Positions 50,651 through 59,214 of a stretch of DNA of 64,000 nt are shown here, piece by piece. The position numbers and the translations under genes are program-made. The DNA is from G963667975 sp963677395 (GTDB lineage: Bacteria; Bacteroidota; Bacteroidia; Bacteroidales; G963667975), in contig OY781965.2 in NCBI GenBank assembly GCA_963677395.2, positions 2,356,001-2,420,000 on the forward strand. The letters run 5' to 3'. Within the stretch, counting starts at the first letter, position 1. Every line of letters starts with the position of its first letter. The notes under the pieces are model-generated. The model made no database searches, was not told where the DNA came from, and saw only the letters and a list, made by a program, of their open reading frames with translations.

Positions 50651-51595
50651 TTAGTCTCTTACGATGCGGGTACCGCCTTTGTCGTCAGCCAGTTGATCGG
50701 CACTGGTAATGATGCATTCTTTACCACCGTTTTCAACAAAGTATAAAGCTGCGCGAACTTTCGGAGCCATACTTCCTTCGGCAAAATGACCTTCGGCCAT
50801 ATATTGTTTTGCTTCGCTCACGGTGATTACATCCAGACGTTTTTCGTCGGGTTTGTGGAAGTTGATGCATACTTTTGGAACGTCAGTTAAGATGTAGAAT
50901 TCGTCGGCGCCAATTTGAGTTGCAAGCAATGAAGATGCTAAATCTTTGTCGATTACTGCATCAATTCCTTGTAATTTGTTTGGTTCAACGTGGAATACAG
51001 GAATCCCGCCGCCTCCAACAGTAACAACAACCTGACCAGCGCGGGCTAAAGCCTGGATTGATTTGATATTGTTTATTTTTAATGGTTTTGGTGAAGCAAC
51101 TACTTTTCTCCAGCCACGACCACGAGGATCTTCGGCAAACTTAGCTCCGGTTTCAGCAGAATACTTATCTGCATCTTCTTTGGTTAAATATGGACCTACG
51201 GGTTTGGTCGGATTTTGGAAAGCCGGATCGTTTTTATCAACTTCAACCTGGGTAACCAGTGTGATGATGTCGCGTTCCATTTGTTCTTTTTCCAAAACAT
51301 TACGAAGTTGTTGTTCAATCATATAGCCAATTGAACCTTGTGTTTCGGCAACACAAAAATCAATAGGTTGAACCGGAATATTGTAAATTTTATGACCTGC
51401 TTCATGTTGTAATAAAACATTTCCAACCTGAGGGCCATTTCCATGACCAATTACGATATCGTAATCTCTTTTTAATAAATGTAAAAGCTGTGTACAGGTT
51501 TCATACACATTTGCTTCCTGTTCATCAATGGTGCCAACCTGGTCGCCACGTAACAGTGCATTTCCTCCGAAAGCAATTACTGCAAGTTTCTTCAT
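50651..51595 (-). CDS. arcC: Carbamate kinase
   Basis: 314 aa, normal for the family. Signature features: AVIAFGGNALLRGDQ at the N terminus, IGHGNGPQVGNVLLQ, the insertion lid near residues 130-150, and DEFYILTDVPKVCINF. It makes ATP from ADP and carbamoyl phosphate, releasing carbamate, the energy-yielding end of citrulline/agmatine use. The first gene of the operon with the carbamoyltransferase. Its leader includes a terminator-like hairpin after the promoter (51638-51674), suggesting attenuation. Confidence 0.95.
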   Translation of the reverse strand: MKKLAVIAFGGNALLRGDQVGTIDEQEANVYETCTQLLHLLKRDYDIVIGHGNGPQVGNVLLQHEAGHKIYNIPVQPIDFCVAETQGSIGYMIEQQLRNVLEKEQMERDIITLVTQVEVDKNDPAFQNPTKPVGPYLTKEDADKYSAETGAKFAEDPRGRGWRKVVASPKPLKINNIKSIQALARAGQVVVTVGGGGIPVFHVEPNKLQGIDAVIDKDLASSLLATQIGADEFYILTDVPKVCINFHKPDEKRLDVITVSEAKQYMAEGHFAEGSMAPKVRAALYFVENGGKECIITSADQLADDKGGTRIVRD

Positions 51596-51637
51596 CTAAA
51601 TGTATAGTTTTGAATAGGTTTTAGTTTTAAAAACAAA

Positions 51638-51674
51638 AAACCGAATTAAGGGTTATTTGCCTGATTTTCGGTTT
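51638..51674 (-). promoter_or_regulatory. Terminator-like hairpin in the arcC leader
   Basis: On the minus strand AAACCGAA (51674-51667) pairs with TTCGGTTT (51645-51638), then the T-rich TTTTTTGTTTTT. It lies between the -7 box (51695-51702) and the start codon (51595), so transcription must pass it. No obvious antiterminator seen by eye. The interval 51703-52085 otherwise shows no gene. Confidence 0.55.
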
Positions 51675-51694
51675 ATTCCGTTCTGAAAAGTGTG

Positions 51695-51702
51695 CAAAGA
51701 TA
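51695..51702 (-). promoter_or_regulatory. -7 promoter element of arcC
   Basis: Minus-strand TATCTTTG, a perfect TAnnTTTG match about 100 bp upstream of the start codon. Confidence 0.6.
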
Positions 51703-52085
51703 GCAAATTTTAGATTGAAAGAACAGAAGCAGCAGTTTTTACAATTTTTTCACATTTGGGAAAGGGGATAGGAGCTATATTATTGAATCAAGCCTTTAAA
51801 GTTACAGGGTAAAGTGAACATACATTTCAACTCCGCTCAGTGTGACTGTCAGGCAAAATATGGAACCAGGGACAGACACCCGAAAAATCAACGTCTCTGA
51901 TGTTTCATAGTAATCATTGTTAAAGTAGATGCCGAACGTAAGCAGTCCTATTAAATAATGCAAATACAACCTAGGCTTTGGAGCTCTTTTGGATCCTGAA
52001 AAAGAATACCTAAAATATGTCTGCTATAAAAAGATAAGAGTCTGAAAAAATCACGGTTTGTCATACAGAAAACATAAAATATCTC

Positions 52086-52116
52086 TTTTGTACATGAGTT
52101 AAAATCAATATATTTG
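52086..52116 (+). promoter_or_regulatory. Promoter of the rdgB-asnB operon
   Basis: TTTTG at 52086-52090 and TATATTTG at 52109-52116 with 18 nt between, the best -33/-7 pair in the window. The start codon is 12 bp downstream, so the leader is very short. Confidence 0.75.
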
Positions 52117-52127
52117 CAGAAAAAACA

Positions 52128-52721
52128 ATGCTAGTCTTTGCTACTCAGAACAATCATAAACTCAAAGAGGTAAATAAAATCTTAAGGGAAGCTCTGCATA
52201 CGCAGGATTTAACGGTTATCAGTGCCCTGGATGCCGGAATTACGGAAGAAATTCCGGAAACCGGAAATACGCTAGACTCGAATGCATGTCAAAAAGCACA
52301 TTTCGTGTTCGATCATACCGGTGAAAATTGCTTTGCAGATGATACAGGTCTGGAAGTAGATGCGTTAAATGGAGAACCAGGTGTTTATTCTGCTCGTTAT
52401 GCCGGAGAAAGTAAAAGTTCGGAAGACAATATTGATAAATTGCTTTTGAATCTGGAGGGAATAGAAAACCGTAAAGCCCGCTTTCGCACCGTAATTTGTT
52501 TGATTTGGGATCGGGAAGAATACCTGTTTGAAGGAGTAGTGGAAGGCAAGATACTAATGGAACGTCATGGTGTTGAGGGATTTGGATATGATCCTGTTTT
52601 TCAACCGGACGGATACACTGAAACCTTTGCCCAGATGTCGCTGGATTTAAAAAACCAGATCAGTCATCGGGGCAGAGCGACGCAAAAACTGATTGATTTT
52701 TTGAAACATAAAATAAAATAG
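52128..52721 (+). CDS. rdgB: Non-canonical purine NTP diphosphatase (RdgB/HAM1 family)
   Basis: 197 aa. Hydrolyses ITP, dITP and XTP to monophosphates, keeping them out of nucleic acids. Motifs: FATQNNHKLKEV (4-15), GNTLDSNACQKA, CFADDTGLEVDALNGEPGV (catalytic Asp region, about 66-84), ARYAGES and GFGYDPVFQPDGY, SHRGRATQKL at the C terminus. First gene of a tight plus-strand operon with a DUF2148 gene (2-bp gap) and asnB. Full length, no oddities. Confidence 0.95.
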   Translation: MLVFATQNNHKLKEVNKILREALHTQDLTVISALDAGITEEIPETGNTLDSNACQKAHFVFDHTGENCFADDTGLEVDALNGEPGVYSARYAGESKSSEDNIDKLLLNLEGIENRKARFRTVICLIWDREEYLFEGVVEGKILMERHGVEGFGYDPVFQPDGYTETFAQMSLDLKNQISHRGRATQKLIDFLKHKIK

Positions 52722-52723
52722 CG

Positions 52724-53257
52724 ATGTCATTCATTCGGGAAGATAGCACTCGAAACGCAACATTGCGCCAGATTGCTGAACAGATGATGGTAGCTGCCCG
52801 CACAGCACCCAAGGCTAGAGGAACTGATAACCTGATAATTGGAACGGCATTCAATGAGACGATACGAATGCTGTCGGATAAAATGAAAGAAATTGGCGAA
52901 CGGGAAAATATTTCGTTTTTCTTTCGGGATTCTGTAAATATCCTTCATTCTACGGGCGTAGTGTTGATTGGTACACGAATTAAATCTCTCGGGTTGAATT
53001 GTGGATTATGTGGTTTTAAAACCTGTATGCAGAAAGATAAATCGCCTTCGACACCCTGCATTTTCAATACTCACGATTTGGGAATTGCAGTAGGCTCTGC
53101 TGTTAGTATAGCTGCCGATAACCGGGTGGATAACCGTGTAATGTTTTCGGTAGGCAGAGCAGCTTATGAACTCAATTTACTGGGTGAAGATGTGCCAATC
53201 ATCTTCGGTATTCCGTTGAGTGCATCAGCCAAAAATCCATTTTTCGACCGTCAGTAG
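52724..53257 (+). CDS. DUF2148 ferredoxin-like domain protein
   Basis: 177 aa. Starts FIREDSTRNATLRQIAEQMM, then a Cys cluster CGLCGFKTCMQ and CIF (about 98-117) typical of DUF2148 ferredoxin-domain proteins that probably bind one [4Fe-4S] cluster. C-terminal residues include AVGSAVSIAADNRVDNRVMFSVG. Function unknown; it may act in redox or flavin/selenium handling in anaerobes. Second gene of the rdgB operon. Confidence 0.92.
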   Translation: MSFIREDSTRNATLRQIAEQMMVAARTAPKARGTDNLIIGTAFNETIRMLSDKMKEIGERENISFFFRDSVNILHSTGVVLIGTRIKSLGLNCGLCGFKTCMQKDKSPSTPCIFNTHDLGIAVGSAVSIAADNRVDNRVMFSVGRAAYELNLLGEDVPIIFGIPLSASAKNPFFDRQ

Positions 53258-53263
53258 TTTTTT

Positions 53264-55264
53264 ATGTGTGGAATCTGCGGGATTGTAACGCCACAATTGT
53301 CGGAAGAATTACCTTTTACATTAAAGGCGATGGCAAATTCTTTGCGTCATCGCGGTCCGGATGATGAAGGATATCTTTTTTATAATTTTCAAAATACAAT
53401 TTGTGCCGGAAGTAATGATACTCAGACTGAAGCATGGCAATCATCCCTGAATTATTCTCCCAAAAAACAGTTAAATGAAGCAGGTTCCACTTGTATGGGA
53501 ATCGCGCATCGGCGTTTATCTGTAATTGATTTGTCGGCGAATGCTCATCAACCGATGGCTTCACGCGATGGTCGGTATTGGATTGCATTAAATGGCGAGA
53601 TTTACAATTATCCCGAAATTAAAGAAGAACTCTTAAAGTTAGGTCATCAGTTTGTTACACAATCAGATACAGAAGTTTTGCTATATGCCTGGATAGAGTG
53701 GGGAAAAGAGTGCCTGAAAAAACTCAATGGGATGTGGGCTTTTGTGATTTTCGATCAGAAAAAAAATAAACTGACTGCTTGCCGGGATCGTTTTGGGGTG
53801 AAACCTTTTTATTATATTCAAGCTTCTGATTATATAGCATTTGCATCAGAACAAAAGGCTTTTTTCGAAATTCCCGGATTTCAGTCGGGAATAAACCATC
53901 AGGCATTGTTTGAGCATTTGATCACTGCTGAAATTGATAAACGGGATGAAGGCTTGTTTGCCGGAATCAAAGAGCTAAAACCTTCTCATTTACTTGAAAT
54001 AGAGCTTGGATCATTGTGCTTACAAACCGAACAATATTACCATCTGTCAGTAAATGAGCATTTATCCTCATTTACTTCCGCTCATTTTACAGAATATGCC
54101 AGGCAGATTAATGAGTTGATGACCAAAGCGATAGATTTACGGTTGCGCTCAGATGTTTCGGTAGGTTTTTGCTTAAGCGGTGGTCTCGACAGTTCAGTAT
54201 TAATCAGCTATTCAAACCGTATTCACTCGCAAAAAAATCTAAACCAGCTTGGAAGTACAATCAAAGCTTTTACAGCTGTAAATCACATAGAAGGAAGTGA
54301 TGAAACATATTGGGCTTCCAAGGTAGTTCAGGAATTAAAGCTTGAATGGCATCAGGCTGAATGTACAAGTGATAATTTAGCGGCAGATATAGAACAAATG
54401 GTTTATTATCAGGATATTCCATTGTTGTCAACCAGTACGTTTGCACAGTTTCAGGTAATGAAACTGGCGAAAGAAACTGGCGTTACTATTTTGATGGATG
54501 GACAGGGTGGTGATGAACTTTTTGCCGGATATTTTCCATTTTATGTTTCATATTTAACACAGCTTTTAAAATCGGGAAATCTGTCTTTGTTTGTCAGAGA
54601 ATTAAGTGCTTTGAAAAATTCGCAGGGAACCCGGAATCTCTATGTGAGATGCTTAATTAAATTACTGATAGACAAATACTCACCTTCGGTTATTTTGACT
54701 TCTGTCAGCAAGAATATACGAAGTGAAAGCAGGTTTGTTTGCAATGATTTTAAACAGAATTTACGCGAGTTATCAGTAAGCAAAGAATATAGCCTGAAAC
54801 CATTAAATATACATTTGGGCGAGTTCTTCACAGGATATTATCTAAAAAACCTATTGAGATGGGAAGACAGATGCTCTATGCGATATTCAATTGAGTCCCG
54901 TACCCCTTTTGCCGATGATATTGAATTGATCGAAAAGATGTTTTCGATTCCGGCAAATTACAAGATTGTAGATGGCTGGAGTAAATCATTGCAACGGGAA
55001 GCTTCAAAAGGGATTTTAAACGAAGAAATCCGGTTACGGAAAGATAAACTGGGGTTTTCTACGCCTCAGCATGTGTGGTTGAATCAGATTTCTGCAAAGC
55101 TGAAAACATATATTCATGAGTTTGGCGATAATAACCAGTTTATTGATAATCAGAAAATTTTAAAGAATTGGGATTCGATTTTTAATGGAAAATCTAATCG
55201 TGAAGCCGATTTTGTTTGGCGTTATGTGAATTTTTTGATCTGGAAGGAAAAATTCAGGCTTTGA
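53264..55264 (+). CDS. asnB: Asparagine synthase (glutamine-hydrolysing)
   Basis: 666 aa. Makes Asn from Asp, ATP and Gln ammonia. N-terminal nucleophile domain starts MCGICGIV (Cys2 catalytic), with LRHRGPDDEGY and RLSVIDLS, LNGEIYNYPEI and DTEVLLYAW. The synthetase domain has SGGLDSSVLIS at about 303 (PP-loop), MDGQGGDELFAGYF, and the late RDKLGFSTPQHVWL. Longer than E. coli AsnB (about 554) mainly in the C-terminal part, a common Bacteroidetes variant also seen in amidotransferase-type glycan enzymes. Third gene of the operon, 7 bp after DUF2148. Role in a RiPP or polysaccharide pathway not indicated. Confidence 0.92.
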   Translation: MCGICGIVTPQLSEELPFTLKAMANSLRHRGPDDEGYLFYNFQNTICAGSNDTQTEAWQSSLNYSPKKQLNEAGSTCMGIAHRRLSVIDLSANAHQPMASRDGRYWIALNGEIYNYPEIKEELLKLGHQFVTQSDTEVLLYAWIEWGKECLKKLNGMWAFVIFDQKKNKLTACRDRFGVKPFYYIQASDYIAFASEQKAFFEIPGFQSGINHQALFEHLITAEIDKRDEGLFAGIKELKPSHLLEIELGSLCLQTEQYYHLSVNEHLSSFTSAHFTEYARQINELMTKAIDLRLRSDVSVGFCLSGGLDSSVLISYSNRIHSQKNLNQLGSTIKAFTAVNHIEGSDETYWASKVVQELKLEWHQAECTSDNLAADIEQMVYYQDIPLLSTSTFAQFQVMKLAKETGVTILMDGQGGDELFAGYFPFYVSYLTQLLKSGNLSLFVRELSALKNSQGTRNLYVRCLIKLLIDKYSPSVILTSVSKNIRSESRFVCNDFKQNLRELSVSKEYSLKPLNIHLGEFFTGYYLKNLLRWEDRCSMRYSIESRTPFADDIELIEKMFSIPANYKIVDGWSKSLQREASKGILNEEIRLRKDKLGFSTPQHVWLNQISAKLKTYIHEFGDNNQFIDNQKILKNWDSIFNGKSNREADFVWRYVNFLIWKEKFRL

Positions 55265-55532
55265 GCCCTCTAAAATAAGACTTTTCACTCACTTAAGATA
55301 TTTTTTACAGGGTATCCGATATTGGGTTTAGATATTTGTTTAAGTTTCATTATTACAGTGTTATATGGTGTGTTTTGATGTGCGAATGCTTTATTAGTCG
55401 TATGTTTTCTCCAATATTCTTAACACGTTGTTAGGATAGTTGTATAAATTGACTGTTTGTTGATGTTTAGATGTTAAGTATTTATTAACTCCTAAAATAA
55501 TTTCAGAAGCGTTCAGTGTAATGCTTTTTGAT

Positions 55533-55540
55533 TAAATTTG
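55533..55540 (+). promoter_or_regulatory. -7 promoter element of the lysine fermentation operon
   Basis: TAAATTTG matches TAnnTTTG. The start at 55602 would have a leader of about 55 nt; the upstream ATG at 55554 would leave almost no leader. The rest of 55265-55532 shows no gene. Confidence 0.6.
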
Positions 55541-55601
55541 TCGTTCAATAGGTATGTTTGAATACGACGTAACATACATAAAGTCAATATATAAGCAAGC
55601 T

Positions 55602-56249
55602 ATGAATAAATTTATTACTGCCGAAGATGCCGTTTCACGGGTTAAAAGTGGAATGACTTTAATGATTGGTGGATTTTTGGGAGTTGGCTCCCCGTTGAAA
55701 ATCATCGACCTGCTCGTTCAATCTGAAGTTAAAGACCTGACAATTATCTGCAATGATGCTGCATTTGTTGACAAAGGCTTAGGAAAGCTTATTGTAAACA
55801 AACAGGTAAAAAAAGTTATTTCCTCGTACATTGGTTCAAATCCAAGTTGTATCGACCAGATGAATGCAAAGGAAATTGAAGTTGAGTTTGTTCCTCAGGG
55901 AACACTGGCTGAAAAAGTTCGTTCAGGGGGTGCAGGTATCGGTGGTTTTTTAACGCAAACCGGATTAGGTACTGTGGTTGAAAATGGCAAACAAATTATC
56001 AATCTTGATGGTAAGGATTACATTCTGGAAAAAGCCCTTCGTGCAGATATGGCATTGATAGGAGCAACCATTGCCGACAAGATGGGAAACCTGATTTATA
56101 AAGGTACCAGTCAGAATTTCAATCCTTTAATGGCATCAGCTGCCGATATTGTAATTGTTGAAGCTGAAGAGATTGTTGAAACCGGAACCTTGCCGATGGA
56201 AAATATCAAAACTCCGCATGTTTTTGTGGATTATATTGTAGCTCAGTAA
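55602..56249 (+). CDS. atoD: CoA-transferase subunit A (butyrate/acetoacetate type)
   Basis: 215 aa from ATG 55602 (MNKFITAEDAVSRVKSGM, where family alignment begins); the ATG at 55554 adds 16 unsupported residues. Motifs of the alpha subunit: GGFLGVGSP near residue 22 and VPQGTLAEKVRSGGAGIGGFL in the middle. It would transfer CoA between acetoacetate and butyrate or acetate in the lysine degradation pathway. The beta subunit, which carries the catalytic Glu, is not adjacent; the next gene is kal, so it must be encoded elsewhere or beyond the window. First gene of the lysine operon. Confidence 0.88.
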   Translation: MNKFITAEDAVSRVKSGMTLMIGGFLGVGSPLKIIDLLVQSEVKDLTIICNDAAFVDKGLGKLIVNKQVKKVISSYIGSNPSCIDQMNAKEIEVEFVPQGTLAEKVRSGGAGIGGFLTQTGLGTVVENGKQIINLDGKDYILEKALRADMALIGATIADKMGNLIYKGTSQNFNPLMASAADIVIVEAEEIVETGTLPMENIKTPHVFVDYIVAQ

Positions 56250-56285
56250 TTTGAAGATAATAATAACCAACAAACATAATTCAAA

Positions 56286-56672
56286 ATGATAAAATCAATG
56301 ATTCGCTTACGCATGAGTTCTCACGATGCTCATTATGGCGGAAATCTTGTAGATGGAGCACGTATGCTTCAGCTTTTTGGTGATGTTGCAACCGAACTTT
56401 TAATCATCAACGATGGTGACGAAGGTCTCTTTTGCGCTTATGACAATGTCGAATTTTTAGCACCTGTATATGCCGGAGATTATATTGAAGCAGTTGGCGA
56501 AATTGTAAGTGTAGGAAATTCATCACGAAAAATGACTTTTGAAGCACATAAAGTAATTGCTCCGCGTATCGATATTTCAGAATCTGCAGCAGATTTTCTG
56601 GAAGAACCTATCGTGGTTTGTCGCGCCAGTGGTACTTGTGTCGTTCCTAAAAAATGCCAAAGAAAAATTTAG
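56286..56672 (+). CDS. kal: 3-aminobutyryl-CoA ammonia-lyase
   Basis: 128 aa. Removes ammonia from L-3-aminobutyryl-CoA to give crotonyl-CoA. Hot-dog fold length and sequence: RLRMSSHDAHYGGNLVDGA (about 7-25), FGDVATELLIINDGDEGL, the strand VEFLAPVYAGDYIEAVGEI, and the ending ASGTCVVPKK. Lies 36 bp after atoD and before kce in the order known for lysine-fermenting anaerobes. Confidence 0.93.
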   Translation: MIKSMIRLRMSSHDAHYGGNLVDGARMLQLFGDVATELLIINDGDEGLFCAYDNVEFLAPVYAGDYIEAVGEIVSVGNSSRKMTFEAHKVIAPRIDISESAADFLEEPIVVCRASGTCVVPKKCQRKI

Positions 56673-56766
56673 AAATCAGAAATCAGAAGACAGAAGAAAT
56701 TTAGAGTAGTACCTTTTTTTGAATGGTCAATCTCCATGTTTCTAACTCCTGACTTCTGACTCCTCA
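56673..56766. repeat. Dispersed short inverted repeat between kal and kce
   Basis: AAATCAGAAATCAGAAGACAG near 56677 is partly complementary to CTGACTTCTGACTCCTC near 56747. Units of TCAGAAGTC type recur. No gene here. Confidence 0.5.
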
Positions 56767-56780
56767 ATAAAACTCATCCC

Positions 56781-57599
56781 ATGGAAAAATTAATCATTAC
56801 CGCTGCAATTTGTGGCGCAGAAGTATTAAAAGAACATAATCCTGCAGTGCCTTACACTGTGGAAGAGTGTGTTCGCGAAGCCAAATCGGCTTATGATGCA
56901 GGTGCAAGTATCATCCACTTACACGTAAGATGGGATGATGGCACTCCAACTCAGGACAAAGGTCGCTTCAACGAAGTGATGACGGCTATTAAAGCTGCTT
57001 GCCCGGATGTAATCATTCAGCCTTCAACCGGAGGTGCTGTAGGAATGAGTGACGATGAACGTCTCCAACCTACAGAACTTAATCCGGAAATGGCTACTCT
57101 TGATTGCGGTACCCTTAACTTTGGCGGTGACGATGTTTTCATGAATACAGAAAACACCATCAAATACTTTGGCGAACGCATGATTGAACGTGGTATTAAG
57201 CCGGAACTCGAAGTTTTCGACAAGAGCATGATCGACATGGCTCTTCGTTTACAAAAGAAAGGTTTCATCAAAACACCAATGCACTTTGATTTTGTAATGG
57301 GTGTTAACGGTGGCATTTCGGGTGAATTGAGAGATTTTGTATTCATGCGTGGCAGCATTCCTGCTGATGCAACTTATACCGTTGCTGGCGTTGGCCGTTT
57401 CGAATTTCCATTAGCTGTAGCAGCTATCATTGATGGCGGTCATGTTCGCGTAGGATTCGAAGATAACGTATTTCTTGCAAAAGGAGTTCTTGCAAAATCG
57501 AATGGAGAACTGGTAAACAAAGTAGTTCGCATGGCCAAAGAACTGGGTCGCGAAATAGCAACCCCTGCTGAAGCAAGAGTGATACTGGGAATAAAATAA
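56781..57599 (+). CDS. kce: 3-keto-5-aminohexanoate cleavage enzyme
   Basis: 272 aa. Uses acetyl-CoA to cleave (S)-5-amino-3-oxohexanoate into L-3-aminobutyryl-CoA and acetoacetate. Member of the BKACE (DUF849) family: EKLIITAAICGAEVLKEHNP, SIIHLHVRWDDGTPTQD with Zn-binding His-x-His, IIQPSTGGAVGMSDDERL and a late GGHVRVGFEDNVFLAKG (a zinc-ligand His). Length and order in the operon match the family. An internal start is not needed; ATG 56781 agrees with homologues. Confidence 0.95.
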   Translation: MEKLIITAAICGAEVLKEHNPAVPYTVEECVREAKSAYDAGASIIHLHVRWDDGTPTQDKGRFNEVMTAIKAACPDVIIQPSTGGAVGMSDDERLQPTELNPEMATLDCGTLNFGGDDVFMNTENTIKYFGERMIERGIKPELEVFDKSMIDMALRLQKKGFIKTPMHFDFVMGVNGGISGELRDFVFMRGSIPADATYTVAGVGRFEFPLAVAAIIDGGHVRVGFEDNVFLAKGVLAKSNGELVNKVVRMAKELGREIATPAEARVILGIK

Positions 57600-57615
57600 G
57601 TGAAGCGGGTTTTGT

Positions 57616-58068
57616 GAAAAGTGAAATGAGATTATAGACAATACTTAAAGGCACGATGGATCACAAAAATCTGGATGTTTGGAAGAAAAGTATTGATATG
57701 GTTGTTGATATTTATTTACTGACGAATTTTTTTCCAAAAGAAGAAATTTATGGAATAACACAACAAATCAGAAGAAGTGCAGTATCTGTATCTTCAAACA
57801 TTTCTGAAGGATGTGCCCGGAAAAATGATACTGAAACTATTCAGTTTTTATATATCTCTTTAGGCTCATTAGCAGAATTAGAAACACAACTTATTATTTC
57901 ACAACGTATTGGTTACTTGAGGCCATCTGACGAAATTTTAAAATCTCTTCTGGAGATAAAGCAAATGACATTAGGATTAATCAATTATCTGAAATCAAAA
58001 AATAACAATCAGAAATAGTGAACAGGAAGTGCTGAATATTTTTCACATTTCACATTTCACATTTCACA
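57616..58068. repeat. Inverted short repeats flanking the four-helix-bundle gene
   Basis: Left copy GTGAAAAGTGAAATGAG near 57616-57630 and right tandem copies TTTCACATTTCACATTTCAC at 58041-58067 are inverted relatives that bracket the 363-bp gene. They could be ends of a small mobile unit or left-over spacer repeats. Confidence 0.4.
57656..58018 (+). CDS. Four-helix-bundle protein (S23/23S rRNA IVS-like)
   Basis: 120 aa, helical. Sequence DHKNLDVWKKSIDMVVDIYL, QIRRSAVSVSSNISEGCARK (the S-x-N-I-S-E-G motif), FLYISLGSLAELETQLIIS. Family TIGR02436, also related to accessory proteins of diversity-generating retroelements. The function is unknown; it possibly binds RNA. It sits inside the lysine operon between kce and kdd on the same strand, where such a gene is not part of the pathway, and is flanked by inverted TTTCAC-type repeats. 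Confidence 0.92.
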   Translation: MDHKNLDVWKKSIDMVVDIYLLTNFFPKEEIYGITQQIRRSAVSVSSNISEGCARKNDTETIQFLYISLGSLAELETQLIISQRIGYLRPSDEILKSLLEIKQMTLGLINYLKSKNNNQK

Positions 58069-58080
58069 ATAAAATACAAA

Positions 58081-59124
58081 ATGCAAAAAAAAGGAAATAA
58101 GTACGGTACTCACCGCGTAATTGAACCAATGGGTGTTTTGCCACAACCGGCAAACAGAATCGACAACAACATGGATGAAATTTATGATAATGAAATCCTG
58201 ATTGATGTAATTACTTTAAATATTGACTCTGCAAGCTTTACGCAAATTGAAGAACAAGCAGGTGGTGATAAAGCCAAGATTGCTGAAATCATGATGGGTA
58301 TTGTTGCAAAACAAGGCAAACATCGTAATCCTGTTACTGGTTCGGGCGGTATGTTGCTTGGAAGAGTTGAAAAAATTGGGGATGCATTAAAAGGCAAAAT
58401 AGACCTGAAAGAAGGTGATAAAATTGCCACGTTAGTATCATTGTCATTAACTCCGCTTCGTATTGATAAAATCAAAGATATTCGTCCTGATATTGATCAG
58501 GTTGACATTGATGGTAAAGCAATTTTGTTTGAAAGTGGTATTTATGCTAAAATTCCGGACGATATGCCGGAAGGACTCGTTCTTTCAGCGTTAGACGTAG
58601 CCGGAGCTCCTGCTCAGACTGCAAAACTGGTAAAACCTGGCGATACGGTATTGATTATTGGCGCTGGTGGAAAATCAGGAATGCTTTGCTGCTACGAAGC
58701 GAAAAAACGTGCCGGAGTTACCGGAAAAGTAATTGGTTTATGCCATAGCGAAAAGAGCACCAAACGCTTACAGGAACTTGGTTTCTGCGATCATGTGTTT
58801 TCAGCAGATGCAACTCAGCCGGTAGCGATCCTCGAAATCATGGGAAAACTTACCAATGGCGAAATGGCTGATGTTACCATCAACAATGTAAATATTACCG
58901 ATACCGAAATGACCAGTATTCTTTGTACAAAAGATACCGGTGTGGTTTACTTCTTCTCAATGGCAACTTCATTTACCAAAGCAGCGTTGGGTGCAGAAGG
59001 TGTTGGCAGCGATGTAACCATGATTGTAGGAAACGGTTATACCAAAGGTCACGCAGAAATTACACTTGCAATATTGAAAGAAAGCGAAAAGCTCAGAAAT
59101 GTATTCACTGAGATGTACGCATAA
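58081..59124 (+). CDS. kdd: L-erythro-3,5-diaminohexanoate dehydrogenase
   Basis: 347 aa. Oxidatively deaminates L-erythro-3,5-diaminohexanoate to (S)-5-amino-3-oxohexanoate with NAD. Starts KYGTHRVIEPMGVLPQPANR; dinucleotide motif VLIIGAGGKSGMLCCYEAKK (about 200-219), and the late block FSMATSFTKAALGAEGVG. Zinc-free MDR-like length. This is the upstream copy; a second paralogue with about half or more identical residues by eye follows after a terminator. Start ATG follows the right repeat of the four-helix gene by 12 bp. Confidence 0.93.
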   Translation: MQKKGNKYGTHRVIEPMGVLPQPANRIDNNMDEIYDNEILIDVITLNIDSASFTQIEEQAGGDKAKIAEIMMGIVAKQGKHRNPVTGSGGMLLGRVEKIGDALKGKIDLKEGDKIATLVSLSLTPLRIDKIKDIRPDIDQVDIDGKAILFESGIYAKIPDDMPEGLVLSALDVAGAPAQTAKLVKPGDTVLIIGAGGKSGMLCCYEAKKRAGVTGKVIGLCHSEKSTKRLQELGFCDHVFSADATQPVAILEIMGKLTNGEMADVTINNVNITDTEMTSILCTKDTGVVYFFSMATSFTKAALGAEGVGSDVTMIVGNGYTKGHAEITLAILKESEKLRNVFTEMYA

Positions 59125-59135
59125 CATACAGAGGT

Positions 59136-59176
59136 AATTCGGGTGAGAATCATTTGATTCTCACCCGAATTCCTTT
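59136..59176 (+). terminator. Strong terminator between the two kdd genes
   Basis: Arms AATTCGGGTGAGAATCA (59136-59152) and its complement (59155-59171) form a perfect 17-bp stem, followed by CCTTTTTC. It would end the atoD-kal-kce-kdd transcript. Confidence 0.9.
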
Positions 59177-59214
59177 TTCTGAATACAAAATATTAAGACT
59201 AGAAGGTAGAGGAT

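Noticed and set aside
53264..55264. Asparagine synthase as a lasso-peptide cyclase for the RiPP cassette
   Set aside because: It keeps the full N-terminal glutaminase (MCGICGIV), lies 28 kb away in a housekeeping operon with rdgB, and no lasso B-type protease is present.
57656..58018. Diversity-generating retroelement accessory gene (Avd-like)
   Set aside because: No reverse transcriptase, template repeat or variable repeat nearby; the S23-type four-helix family is sufficient.
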